Shown here: positions 1 through 7,286 of the stretch, piece after piece
Layout: every line of letters begins with the position of its first letter
Position numbering within the stretch: position 1 is the first letter of the stretch
NCBI GenBank assembly: GCA_035380245.1
Contig: DAOSXA010000007.1
Span: forward strand, 1-25,499
DNA length: 25,499 bases
Source: Candidatus Zixiibacteriota bacterium
GTDB lineage: Bacteria > Zixibacteria > MSB-5A5 > GN15 > FEB-12
Direction of reading: 5' to 3'
The notes under the pieces: generated by a model
Databases searched by the model: none
What the model was told of the DNA's origin: nothing
What the model saw: only the letters and a program-made list of their open reading frames with translations
Program-made: the position numbers and the translations under genes

Positions 1-184
1 GGGACTGTATACCCCCGTAACGTCATGGAAAGAACAACGGAAATTTCTGCCTTGGGAAGTAAGAAATGAAAACACGGGAAAACGAAAGAGAACGAATAAG
101 AAGATAACCACTTGTATATCAATACAATATAGGCTATTCGGCGAGAGGGTCAAAACTCATCATTTTTCTTTAGTGCTCAATTAT

Positions 185-212
185 GGGGACAAAAATTCTT
201 GATTTTGTCCCC
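185..212. repeat. 10-bp inverted repeat overlapping the integrase promoter
   Basis: GGGGACAAAA at 185-194 and TTTTGTCCCC at 203-212 form a perfect 10-bp inverted repeat with an 8-nt spacer. It covers the region where the -33 element of the integrase promoter would lie (the -7 box is at 222-229). That position fits an operator, or an arm-type site for the integrase/excisionase, better than a terminator, because no T-run follows. Confidence 0.55.
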
Positions 213-221
213 CGTATTTTG

Positions 222-229
222 TAACTTTG
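222..229 (+). promoter_or_regulatory. Bacteroidetes -7 box for the integrase
   Basis: TAACTTTG matches TAnnTTTG exactly. It lies 23 nt before the preferred integrase ATG at 253, so transcription would start near 236. The -33 element is weak (CTTG at 198-201) and sits inside the 185-212 inverted repeat. Confidence 0.5.
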
Positions 230-252
230 AGGTGTTAACAAAATATGGAATT

Positions 253-1620
253 ATGGCATCTATAACACTCACCCTCTCCACCATCAAGAACAAGGACACC
301 GGCAAATGCGAGATCCTTCTCCGGTACCGAAACACCAGGAAGGTTGCCCAGCGCGCGCATACGCACACGTACATTCTTCCAAAGTACTTTGCCGATGGTA
401 AGATCGTCATCAACGTCCGTAAGGAAACGGATGAAGTCATTGAAGCCCGCGCTGCAAAGACTCAAATTGACCGCATCATTGCACGAATCGGCGAGAAGGC
501 CGCCAAGACTGACATTGACGACTTCGGCCCTACCTGGGCGCAAGACGTCATCGACAGGCTCCTCTTCCCCGAGAACTACAAGAAGTCAGACGGCGAACAC
601 GTCTGCTTCAACGACAAGACTGCGGACTTCCTCAAGTACAAGAAACTCTCCGCCGAGCGCGTACACACTTACCAGGCGATATTCCGCATCATAGAAAGGT
701 ACCAGCTCTACACCGGGAAAGTCATCGTCTTTGACAAGGCTAATTCCGACACCCTTGTAAGTATAGACAACTTCTTTCGCACTGAGCATACGCTATTTGA
801 GCCCGTTAAAATGAAGTATCGCATGGGGCTGAAACCGGTGAAGAAATACAAATACGCCTGGGAGCATACCAAGCACGAACGCGCTCCCCGCGAACGCAGC
901 GACAACGCCATTGTCAGCTATATGAGCGCGGTCCGCGCTTACTGGCGCTGGTGCATCGATATGGGCTACACCAAGAATGACCCCTTCCGCAAATACTCCG
1001 TCGGCTCCCAGAAGTATGGTACCCCCTACTACCTCACTACCGAGGAACGCGACCTCCTGTACAAGACGGATATGGGCGAGGACAAAGACCTCCGTGCCGC
1101 CCGCGACATCTTCGTCTTCCAGTGCTACATCGGCTGCCGTATCAGCGACCTTCTCTCCTTCACCGAGAACAACATCGTCACCTCCGACAACGGCATCTCC
1201 GTTCAGTACGTGCCCTCCAAGACCAAAGAGGAGCGCCCGCGTGTAGTCAAGGTCTACCTGGCTCCCACTGCCATCGAGATTCTGGAACGCTACAAAGGCA
1301 AGAAGAGCGGCCCCATTTTCCCCTTCTACGCCACCGGCAAGCTCAACAGCCTCATCCGGGAGTCCCTGAAGAAAGCCGGCATCACCCGGGTCGTGACCAT
1401 CGTCAACCCCAGGACCAAGCAGTCTGAGCAGCACCCCATCTGCGACATCGCCAGCTCCCACATGGCCCGCCGTACATTCATCGGCAACCTCTATAAGAAG
1501 GTGAAAGACCCGAACCTCGTCGGCAAGCTCTCCGGCCACTGCGAAGGCTCCAAGGCATTCGCCCGCTACCGCGACATAGACGATGACATGATCCGCGAGA
1601 TGACCAACCTGCTGGATTAA
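253..1620 (+). CDS. Tyrosine-type site-specific integrase
   Basis: This 455-residue tyrosine recombinase would integrate and excise the element by strand exchange at att sites. An N-terminal arm-binding/SAM-like region is followed by the catalytic domain. The catalytic set is visible: Arg296 in GCRISDLL, Lys323 in the SKTKEE beta-hairpin, His403-x-x-Arg406 in SHMARR, His429 in LSGHCEG and the nucleophile Tyr439 in FARYRDID. The ATG at 253 is preferred over the upstream TTG at 199, because the TTG lies inside the 185-212 repeat and before the -7 box, while MASITLTLSTIKNK is a typical start for this Bacteroidales family. It is transcribed into the element, with a possible promoter for the next gene just after its stop. 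Its C-ending codon style matches the genes that follow up to 5963. Assignment to the family is firm; the target site is not known. Confidence 0.93.
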   Translation: MASITLTLSTIKNKDTGKCEILLRYRNTRKVAQRAHTHTYILPKYFADGKIVINVRKETDEVIEARAAKTQIDRIIARIGEKAAKTDIDDFGPTWAQDVIDRLLFPENYKKSDGEHVCFNDKTADFLKYKKLSAERVHTYQAIFRIIERYQLYTGKVIVFDKANSDTLVSIDNFFRTEHTLFEPVKMKYRMGLKPVKKYKYAWEHTKHERAPRERSDNAIVSYMSAVRAYWRWCIDMGYTKNDPFRKYSVGSQKYGTPYYLTTEERDLLYKTDMGEDKDLRAARDIFVFQCYIGCRISDLLSFTENNIVTSDNGISVQYVPSKTKEERPRVVKVYLAPTAIEILERYKGKKSGPIFPFYATGKLNSLIRESLKKAGITRVVTIVNPRTKQSEQHPICDIASSHMARRTFIGNLYKKVKDPNLVGKLSGHCEGSKAFARYRDIDDDMIREMTNLLD

Positions 1621-1625
1621 ATGTG

Positions 1626-1633
1626 TATCTTTG
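1626..1633 (+). promoter_or_regulatory. -7 box before the TAG-interrupted gene
   Basis: TATCTTTG is a perfect TAnnTTTG match just after the integrase stop and 7 nt before the ATG at 1641. No convincing TTTG -33 element is seen about 20 nt upstream, and the implied leader would be only about a nucleotide long, so it may be fortuitous or drive near-leaderless transcription. Confidence 0.35.
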
Positions 1634-1640
1634 CATAGTC

Positions 1641-2399
1641 ATGACGAAAACCGAAGCAGAACACATAGTTGACGCCATCAACCAGCTCTCGTCCACCGCA
1701 GAAAGGATTCTCGACGCTGATGACATTCAGCCCGAGAAGGCCTTCTCCGGCGTCAGGCACTATCTGGGAAACTACTACGGTGCCCCGGAGACCAGTCCCG
1801 TCGTCCTCGACCGCAAGACAGTAGAATACTGCAGGAAGCACATCAAGACTGCCCGGGACGGATACTACACTGCCACGGAATTCTTCGACATAGATCTTGA
1901 CCCCATTTAGGAACTTGCAGAATACCTCGACGCCCAGGGCCACGATGACGAGGCTGAACTCGTTTGGACCGTCGTAGACTTCGTGAACGAAATAAGGCAG
2001 TGGACAGACCGCCAGTCCGATCCCGTTCAGGAGCAGCCATACACCCGTCACCAGCGCCAGCAGCAAAATGGTACTGATTCTATGTCGGAAGAAGCATTCC
2101 TGGCACTGTTCGCCACGGCCACCAAACCCCACAAGGCCCGTCTCCTCCTGGACCATATACTGGAGGTGTCCGGCGAGAAGAATGTCCATACCTACTACGG
2201 CGCCCTCGCCTCCAAGAGCAAGCTCTGGTTCAAGGTCAAAGAGCGGGATTTCGCCAGCCTCCTCCGCAACTTTCTCTCCGTAGCAGGCCTCGAACCGGCC
2301 CTTGCCGCCAATGTCAGGGAGACAAAGCTCAGTGCAAAAGCCCTCAAACGTGCTCAAGACAAACTCGATGAAATAGGCCGTACCAGGGCACGCAAATAG
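1641..2399 (+). pseudogene. Unknown element gene interrupted by an in-frame TAG
   Basis: I do not recognise this family. One continuous reading frame runs from the ATG at 1641 to the TAG at 2397-2399 and is broken by a single TAG at 1908-1910. Before the stop are 89 residues (MTKTEAEHIVDAINQL...). Right after it the frame continues with clearly protein-like sequence (ELAEYLDAQGHDDEAELVW) and stays open for 162 codons. A C-to-T change of CAG (Gln) would explain the stop. The alternative is two genes, the second starting at GTG 1983 or ATG 2082, but the 57 codons between 1911 and 2081 look coding. Codon style equals that of the integrase, so the break is probably recent. The protein is charged, soluble and lacks a signal peptide. 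It lies between integrase and excisionase, so a role in transfer or excision control is possible but unproven. Confidence 0.6.
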
Positions 2400-2429
2400 A
2401 ATTACACATCATTACACATTCCTCTTTGT

Positions 2430-2454
2430 AACCGTCTGAAAACCAGGCGGTTTT
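2430..2454 (+). terminator. Rho-independent terminator
   Basis: AACCGTCTG (2430-2438) pairs with CAGGCGGTT (2444-2452) through nine pairs including one G-U, with a 5-nt loop, followed by TTTTATTT. It ends transcripts from the interrupted gene upstream. Confidence 0.75.
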
Positions 2455-2516
2455 ATTTGTGTTATTCCCCTCTTACATCTGTGTAAAACATTGGTTTTCA
2501 ACCCATTTAATCATTT

Positions 2517-2524
2517 TATTTTTG
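2517..2524 (+). promoter_or_regulatory. -7 box for the excisionase/replication operon
   Basis: TATTTTTG matches TAnnTTTG exactly. A partial -33 element (TTGG, 2491-2494) lies 22 nt upstream. It would start the transcript of the HTH-to-DUF3987 operon near 2531. Confidence 0.5.
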
Positions 2525-2632
2525 TATCGGTAAACCCTGGGAATCAGACATAGATAACAACCGTTTCCCGCCGGGCCCCACCTCCGCAGTTTGTTGTTTC
2601 GATGGGAGGTGCAACTATTAAAACAAGGTAAA

Positions 2633-2959
2633 ATGGAAACGCTTGATTTAATAGCTCTGGCAAAACAATGCCCGGATGTGACGATTTCCGTAAAAGCGTC
2701 AGACCTCATCAGTTGGGGCAGGTCTCTTAAAGAAGAACTGCTCCAGGACCTCCGTGACAACAACCTGGTGAAGACCAAAAAGGAGGTCGAAGATTTCATC
2801 ACCCGCGAGGAAGCGATGGAGAAGCTGAAAGTATCCTCCGCCACCCTGTGGCGCTGGAAAAAGAGCGACTACCTGGTCCCCGTCAAACTTGGTGCGCTGG
2901 ACCGGTACCGCGTCGTGGACATCAACCGGATTCTTTCCCAGAAAGGAGGTGCCCTATGA
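2633..2959 (+). CDS. Excisionase-like helix-turn-helix protein
   Basis: A 108-residue protein. Residues about 55-105 form a winged/MerR-like helix-turn-helix: ITREEAMEKLKVSSATLWRWKKSDYL followed by a VKLGALDRYRVVDINRIL wing. This is the arrangement of the HTH_17/excisionase family, in which a tyrosine follows the recognition helix and the wing reads the target. The N-terminal 50 residues are helical and unrecognised. In Bacteroidales elements such proteins act as excisionase-type DNA-bending factors or as regulators of excision. The start at ATG 2633 is chosen over the TTG at 2591, which lies in the structured leader. The stop codon overlaps the next start as ATGA, so translation is coupled. 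The HTH assignment is good; excisionase function is inferred from position. Confidence 0.75.
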   Translation: METLDLIALAKQCPDVTISVKASDLISWGRSLKEELLQDLRDNNLVKTKKEVEDFITREEAMEKLKVSSATLWRWKKSDYLVPVKLGALDRYRVVDINRILSQKGGAL

Positions 2960-3162
2960 GCCAGCCCAAGCACATCAGCGAGGTCCTGCACCAGCTTATC
3001 CTGAACAATCCGGATGATCCCTATGCACAGATCCTCCGCCACTGCCCGTTCATGCAAATTGAAATGCTGAAGGAAGGCTACATGACCCTCGACGAACTCA
3101 CGCCCGAGGAAAAGGAACGTCTGTCACACTACATCGACCTGGAGGACCTGCACTATGACTAA
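2956..3162 (+). CDS. Small hypothetical protein, 68 residues
   Basis: A small acidic protein with no recognised domain. It begins at the ATG that overlaps the HTH gene stop (ATGA), with an unusually good Shine-Dalgarno for this phylum (AAAGGAGGT at 2942-2950), and its end overlaps the primase-like gene by 8 nt. Both overlaps show it is translated within the operon. The sequence looks helical (HISEVLHQLILNN, MTLDELTPEEKERLSHYI) without a membrane segment. A role as a small partner of the primase-like protein or excisionase is possible, but nothing in the sequence shows it. Confidence 0.7.
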   Translation: MSQPKHISEVLHQLILNNPDDPYAQILRHCPFMQIEMLKEGYMTLDELTPEEKERLSHYIDLEDLHYD

Positions 3163-4183
3163 AGAATGGCTTCTCAGCAAGACAAGCGGTGGTACCGACA
3201 TCATCCAGCACCTCATCCGCAAAGAGTTCCCGGACCACATCATGCACGTCAAGGGCAAGGATTGCGGCGAATGCCCAGATCCCGTCTGGGCCGACGGCAG
3301 CATCATTGAAGTCACCCTGGACCGCATCCCCGTGGAAGGCACCAAGATGGCCGACTACATTGCCCGCTATCACTATCCCGACGGCCAGATGCTTGACGGT
3401 GACGCCCTGGCTCTCGCTACAGCTTACTATCATGAGCGTGGCGAGGATCTCACGCAGGAAGAACTGATCGCCCGCCTGGCGGAAGAACTCTACATCCCGG
3501 AGCCTCGCAAGCCCTTCTTCGAAAAGCAGGAAAAGCCGCAGGCCGAACCGGAACCGGCTAAGCCTGCTCTCCCGCCCTGCCCCCGGATGAGCTTCTTCCG
3601 GCGTCCCATCCGCAACACCAGGCCCTGCCGCGATGCTTCCCCGCAGGACATCTTCAAGTACGTCACATCGGACTACGCGAAGGCCCACACCGAGCATCTC
3701 CGCACCCTGAAGGACAGCAAGGAGCGCAGCCGCTACAAGGCCGAGAACTTCGACTACGTGACCCCCGGCGGCCTCTTCCGCTCCCGCAAGGAATCCGACC
3801 TCATCCAGGCCAGCGGCTATATGGTCATCGACTTCGACCATATCCCCGACCCCGACGGGCTGGTCCTCCTGCTGGCCAACGAAGAGAACTTCGAGACCGT
3901 GCTGGCTTTCCGCAGTCCTTCCGGTGACGGTGTCAAATGGTTTGTGAATCTGCCGGTTGGGCAGACCAAGCCCGACGGAACGCCCTTCACCTACTGCGAC
4001 TTCTTCACCATCCTCTCCAACTACGTCCGCCACGCCTACGGCTACGAAGCAGACCCCTCCGGCAAAGACATCTGCCGGGCCTGCTTCCTCCCCTACGACC
4101 CGGACGCATTCCTGAATCCATTTTTCATCGACGACGATTTTGACTATGACATCTCCAGATTTCTTAATGGATCTGCTGAATGA
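3155..4183 (+). CDS. BT4734/VirE_N-type primase-like protein
   Basis: A 342-residue protein. The first 140 residues are unassigned and end in a Pro/Glu/Ala linker (about 125-142). Residues about 145-330 match the BT4734-like N-terminal (VirE_N) family, a relative of the archaeo-eukaryotic primase fold: the acidic pair in YMVIDFDHI (Asp226, Asp228), SPSGDGVKW (254-262) and the conserved ICRACFLPYDPDAF tail (306-319). In Bacteroidales elements this domain is followed by a DUF3987 helicase-like domain, in one chain or as two adjacent genes, and together they are thought to serve replication of the excised element. Here they are two genes whose ends overlap. The GC-rich, C-ending codon use matches the neighbours. 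The family call is firm; the biochemical activity is inferred from fold. Confidence 0.85.
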   Translation: MTKEWLLSKTSGGTDIIQHLIRKEFPDHIMHVKGKDCGECPDPVWADGSIIEVTLDRIPVEGTKMADYIARYHYPDGQMLDGDALALATAYYHERGEDLTQEELIARLAEELYIPEPRKPFFEKQEKPQAEPEPAKPALPPCPRMSFFRRPIRNTRPCRDASPQDIFKYVTSDYAKAHTEHLRTLKDSKERSRYKAENFDYVTPGGLFRSRKESDLIQASGYMVIDFDHIPDPDGLVLLLANEENFETVLAFRSPSGDGVKWFVNLPVGQTKPDGTPFTYCDFFTILSNYVRHAYGYEADPSGKDICRACFLPYDPDAFLNPFFIDDDFDYDISRFLNGSAE

Positions 4184-5963
4184 GGGCGACAAGCCCTCCC
4201 AGCAGCCGCAGCAGCCTGCACGCACCGCAGGCTCGCCTGCTCCGGTCACGGACACCGCAACCAGGGTCGAGGCCCTCATTGCGGCGCTCCGTGCTGCCGG
4301 AGTTGACATCACCGCCGACTACAACGACTGGCTGAAGGTAGGCTTCGCGCTGGCCGGTGAGTTCGGCGAAGGAGGCCGTGGATACTTCCACGACATCTCC
4401 TCTCTCTACCCCGGGTACGACCAGGCCGAAAGTGACACCAAGTACACCGAGTGCTTGAAATCCGACTCCGGAAGGACAGATATAAGTACCCTATTCTATC
4501 TCGCGAAGAATCAAGGTGTTACCCTCGAACGACCCGCGAACGCGGCGGGAACGATGCAAGTGGCACCACGTACAAAAGGTCAAAGTGACAATAATGTCCC
4601 TTTGTCCCTTTCCGAAGATGACCCCGAGGAAATGCCGATACTTCCGCTCTTCCCCGCTTCCATCTACCCTGCCCTCCCCGGACTGCTGAAAGACGTTACG
4701 GATCTGATGCACACGGACCAGGAAAAGAGCCTCGTTCTCATCGTCAGCATCGTTACCCTCAGCTCGGCGATGGTACCCGTTATGACCATCTATTTCGGCA
4801 AGACCATCTACCCGAACATGTATCTCTTCGTACCGGGGCCGGCGGGTGCGGGCAAAGGAAAACTCGACTTCTGCTTCCGGCTGGTCAAGCCTATTCACAA
4901 GGAGAAACTGGACCGCTGGAACACCGCCAAGGACGAGTACAAAAAGGAATACGCCCGTTACAAGCGGCAGAAGAAAGGAGAGAACATCGACCCGCCCGAG
5001 AAGCCTCCCATCCAGCTGCTGCGCGTCCCTGCGAACTCCAGCTCAACCTCGTTCCAGCAGGCAATGGCCGAGAACGGCAATCTGCTGATGTTCGAGACCG
5101 AGGGCGACACCGTGGTCAACGCATTCTCAAGCGATTACGGCGACTACAGCGATGCATTCCGCAAGGCTTTCGCACACGAGAGTTTCGGTTACCTGCGCCG
5201 CGGGGACGACGGAGAAGAGCGCGAGATAGACAACCCCAGGCTGGCCACCGTTCTGTCAGGCACGCCGGAGCAAGTGAAATCGCTGATACGAGATTCTGAA
5301 AACGGACTGCTGTCCCGCTTCATGTTCTTCTGCATCAACGCCACGCCCGAATGGCTCGACGGATTCGACTCCTACGGCAGCGACGAACCCCTGGAGGAAA
5401 CCTTCGACGCCCTCGGAGCCAGATTCACGGCCTTCACCAAATTGCTCGAGGAGAAACCAAAGGTCATCTTCCGGCTCTCGCTCCCGCAGACGGGCAAGTT
5501 CAACGAATTCTTCACCGCCGAGAAGGACCGGATGCAGGAACTCAACGGCGACCGCTACTCCGCCAGCACGCACCGCCTTGCCTGGTGTTTCCTCCGCATC
5601 GCGATGGTGCTGACGACCCTGCGGCTGATGGATTCCGGTACGATCAAGGAAAGCGTGGAGTGTTCCGATGCCGACTTCGATTTGACGATGGAGATCATCC
5701 GGGTCATATCCGAGCACAACGACTACATCTTCAACGTTCTGGACCGGGAGCGACCGGAGGGCATTGCCGTGGCCGATTCCTACTCCTCGGCGACACGCAA
5801 GACCATCCTGGCGGCGCTGCCCGGCTACTTCAAGACCGACGATATGAAGACGGTGGCGAAGCAGGTCGGGAAAAGTCTGCGTACTGTACGGCGGCAGGTG
5901 GCGAGAGCGATCCAGGCCGGCGAGATACAGCAGGTGAAGCACGGAGAATACAAAAAGTTATAG
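4146..5963 (+). CDS. DUF3987 helicase-primase with PriCT-2 domain
   Basis: A 605-residue replication protein of the DUF3987 family. After a Gln/Pro-rich linker, residues about 35-125 resemble the primase C-terminal PriCT-2 domain (YNDWLKVGFALAGEFGEGGRG). A P-loop follows at about 231-239 (GPAGAGKGK), then the long DUF3987 ATPase region. The last 40 residues look like a helix-turn-helix (MKTVAKQVGKSLRTVRRQV). Together with the preceding gene it forms the autonomous replication/priming unit usual in these elements. ATG 4146 gives a 38-nt overlap with the upstream gene; ATG 4167 would give 17 nt, and neither has a clear ribosome binding site. It ends in TAG, followed by a possible weak terminator hairpin. 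Confidence 0.87.
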   Translation: MTSPDFLMDLLNEGDKPSQQPQQPARTAGSPAPVTDTATRVEALIAALRAAGVDITADYNDWLKVGFALAGEFGEGGRGYFHDISSLYPGYDQAESDTKYTECLKSDSGRTDISTLFYLAKNQGVTLERPANAAGTMQVAPRTKGQSDNNVPLSLSEDDPEEMPILPLFPASIYPALPGLLKDVTDLMHTDQEKSLVLIVSIVTLSSAMVPVMTIYFGKTIYPNMYLFVPGPAGAGKGKLDFCFRLVKPIHKEKLDRWNTAKDEYKKEYARYKRQKKGENIDPPEKPPIQLLRVPANSSSTSFQQAMAENGNLLMFETEGDTVVNAFSSDYGDYSDAFRKAFAHESFGYLRRGDDGEEREIDNPRLATVLSGTPEQVKSLIRDSENGLLSRFMFFCINATPEWLDGFDSYGSDEPLEETFDALGARFTAFTKLLEEKPKVIFRLSLPQTGKFNEFFTAEKDRMQELNGDRYSASTHRLAWCFLRIAMVLTTLRLMDSGTIKESVECSDADFDLTMEIIRVISEHNDYIFNVLDRERPEGIAVADSYSSATRKTILAALPGYFKTDDMKTVAKQVGKSLRTVRRQVARAIQAGEIQQVKHGEYKKL

Positions 5964-6122
5964 CTGGAAGGCGCCCCGGGCCACGGTTCGGGGCAGGCCT
6001 TTCGGCTTGATTTATCGGCAGTTACGATTCAACTAAGTACATATAATTTTATAATCGGGATAAAATGCGTATATTTGTTAGTTTATTAGGATTTTTATCC
6101 CCCAGAAAGCAGGCACATATAT
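5964..6122. other. Intergenic before the R-M operon
   Basis: GCCCCG (5973-5978) and CGGGGC (5989-5994) form a 6-bp GC hairpin with a 10-nt loop that may attenuate transcription, though no T-run follows directly. The sequence then turns AT-rich and holds the promoter of the methyltransferase operon. Base composition changes abruptly here, which marks the start of the cargo. Confidence 0.5.
6070..6077 (+). promoter_or_regulatory. -7 box of the R-M operon
   Basis: TATATTTG is a perfect TAnnTTTG. A TTTT at 6047-6050, 19 nt upstream, may serve as a degenerate -33 element. Transcription would start near 6084, about 39 nt before the first methyltransferase ATG. Confidence 0.6.
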
Positions 6123-7286
6123 ATGAGCAATAAAAAAGGTAGCGTTTCAAAACCTACATTCATAGACCTTTTTGCCGGAAGCGGCGGTTTGAGTCTTGGT
6201 TTGGAGCAAGCTGGTTTTCAATCCATTTTCTTCAATGAGATTATGCCAGTATATGCTTCGACTTATATGGCCAACCGAAAAGTCAAGAAGGGACATTACT
6301 ACGTGGGAGACATCAACAAGCTCAATGAGGAGCTTGACAAATACAAGCATATTTGGGAAAACATCGACGGCGGTGTGGATTTGGTTTGCGGTGGACCGCC
6401 CTGCCAGGGCTTTTCAAGCGCCAATCGCCAACGTGTCATCGACGACCCCAGAAATGGCCTGTATAAAGCTTATCTGAAGTTCTTGAGTGCTGTCCGTCCC
6501 AAAGTCTTCATCATGGAGAATGTCAAGGGAATGGCCCAGCGCATCGATGAAATCAAGGACAATTTCAAGGAGTATCTCGGCGAGGATTACAGGTTCGAAG
6601 CGAGGATTCTTAAGGCCCAGGACTTTGGCGTTCCGCAGAATCGTGAGCGTCTCATCTTCATTGGGAACAGGCTTGGTGTCAATCCTGCGGATATTTTCAC
6701 GGCAATTAACGCATACCGGAGGCAGCCGTTCACACTTGGTGATGCACTGAGAGGCCTCCCCCATCTTGAAGCCCGGAAGGTGAAGAATGCCTCCGATGTC
6801 GAGGAGATTGCAACCGGTCTTACGGAAATGCAGTTCACGTATGAAAGGAATGACTTCTACAGGTTTATAAACGGAGACCGTGAGATCACGAAGCTGTATA
6901 ATCACAAGAACCGCTACAACAACGAGCGGGATATTGAGATATACCGCCGACTTCCTCAAGGGGCAAATTCCCTTCATGAATCAATCCAGGATATTATGCC
7001 CTACAAGCGTAGGCTGGGCATCTTCAAGGATAAATACTTCAAGCTGGACGAGACTCAGATCTGCAAAACCATCACCTCGCACATGAAGTATGACTGCAAC
7101 ATGTACATACATCCGTGGGAGGCACGTGGACTGAGTCCGAGAGAGGCGGCACGTGTACAAACATTCCCTGATGATTACGTGTTCCTTGGCGCCCAGAACG
7201 GGTGGTATGCCCAGATTGGGAATGCTGTCCCCGTCAAACTTGCCGAAGCAATCGGGAAAGGAATCTTAGACACGGTAAAGCTATGA
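6123..7286 (+). CDS. C5-cytosine DNA methyltransferase M1 (LlaJI-type system)
   Basis: A 387-residue m5C methyltransferase that would transfer the methyl group of S-adenosylmethionine to cytosine in the recognition site. All main motifs are present in order: I FIDLFAGSGGLSLGLEQ (13-29), IV GGPPCQGFS with the catalytic Cys94, VI MENVKGM (131-137), VIII PQNRERLIFIG (171-181), IX in LSPREAARVQTFP, and X AQIGNAVPVKLAEAIG near the end. The target-recognition region lies between VIII and IX. It is first in an operon of two such enzymes followed by an McrB-like and a LlaJI-like nuclease gene. In LlaJI and BsuMI the two enzymes are both needed for protection; in LlaJI each methylates one strand of an asymmetric site. 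Its stop overlaps the next start (ATGA). The recognition site cannot be read from the sequence. Confidence 0.93.
   Translation: MSNKKGSVSKPTFIDLFAGSGGLSLGLEQAGFQSIFFNEIMPVYASTYMANRKVKKGHYYVGDINKLNEELDKYKHIWENIDGGVDLVCGGPPCQGFSSANRQRVIDDPRNGLYKAYLKFLSAVRPKVFIMENVKGMAQRIDEIKDNFKEYLGEDYRFEARILKAQDFGVPQNRERLIFIGNRLGVNPADIFTAINAYRRQPFTLGDALRGLPHLEARKVKNASDVEEIATGLTEMQFTYERNDFYRFINGDREITKLYNHKNRYNNERDIEIYRRLPQGANSLHESIQDIMPYKRRLGIFKDKYFKLDETQICKTITSHMKYDCNMYIHPWEARGLSPREAARVQTFPDDYVFLGAQNGWYAQIGNAVPVKLAEAIGKGILDTVKL

Larger units (their letters stand above)
1..252. other. non-coding left end, upstream of integrase
   Basis: No gene is visible here. The stretch is AT-rich, as expected next to an integrase, and probably holds the element end and recombinase binding sites, but without a second copy of an att core I cannot place the junction. 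Visible structure is a short inverted repeat TTGTAT/ATACAA at 112-117 and 122-127, and a stronger hairpin at 185-212 that is listed separately. No tRNA fragment was recognised. Confidence 0.5.
2400..2632. other. Intergenic: terminator, promoter and structured leader
   Basis: A tandem repeat of ATTACACAT (2401-2409 and 2411-2419) is followed by the terminator at 2430-2454, the -7 box at 2517-2524 and a leader of about 100 nt. In the leader, CACCTCC (2579-2585) can pair with GGAGGTG (2605-2611). No gene is visible. Confidence 0.6.

Noticed and set aside
793..1539. 248-residue open frame on the minus strand inside the integrase gene
   Set aside because: It is the antisense shadow of a gene with C-ending codons; the product is a low-complexity Val/Gly/Asp/Ala string, while the plus strand has a full set of recombinase catalytic residues.
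1641..2399. Genome-wide TAG recoding as reason for the in-frame TAG
   Set aside because: Several genes here end with TAG at sensible places (R1, R2, DUF3987 protein) and no other in-frame TAG is seen, so a code change is unlikely; mutation or local readthrough fits better.
3098..4312. 404-residue open frame on the minus strand
   Set aside because: Antisense to the primase-like and DUF3987 genes, with a skewed Val/Gly/Ala composition and no motif; the plus-strand genes overlap each other as in a normal operon.
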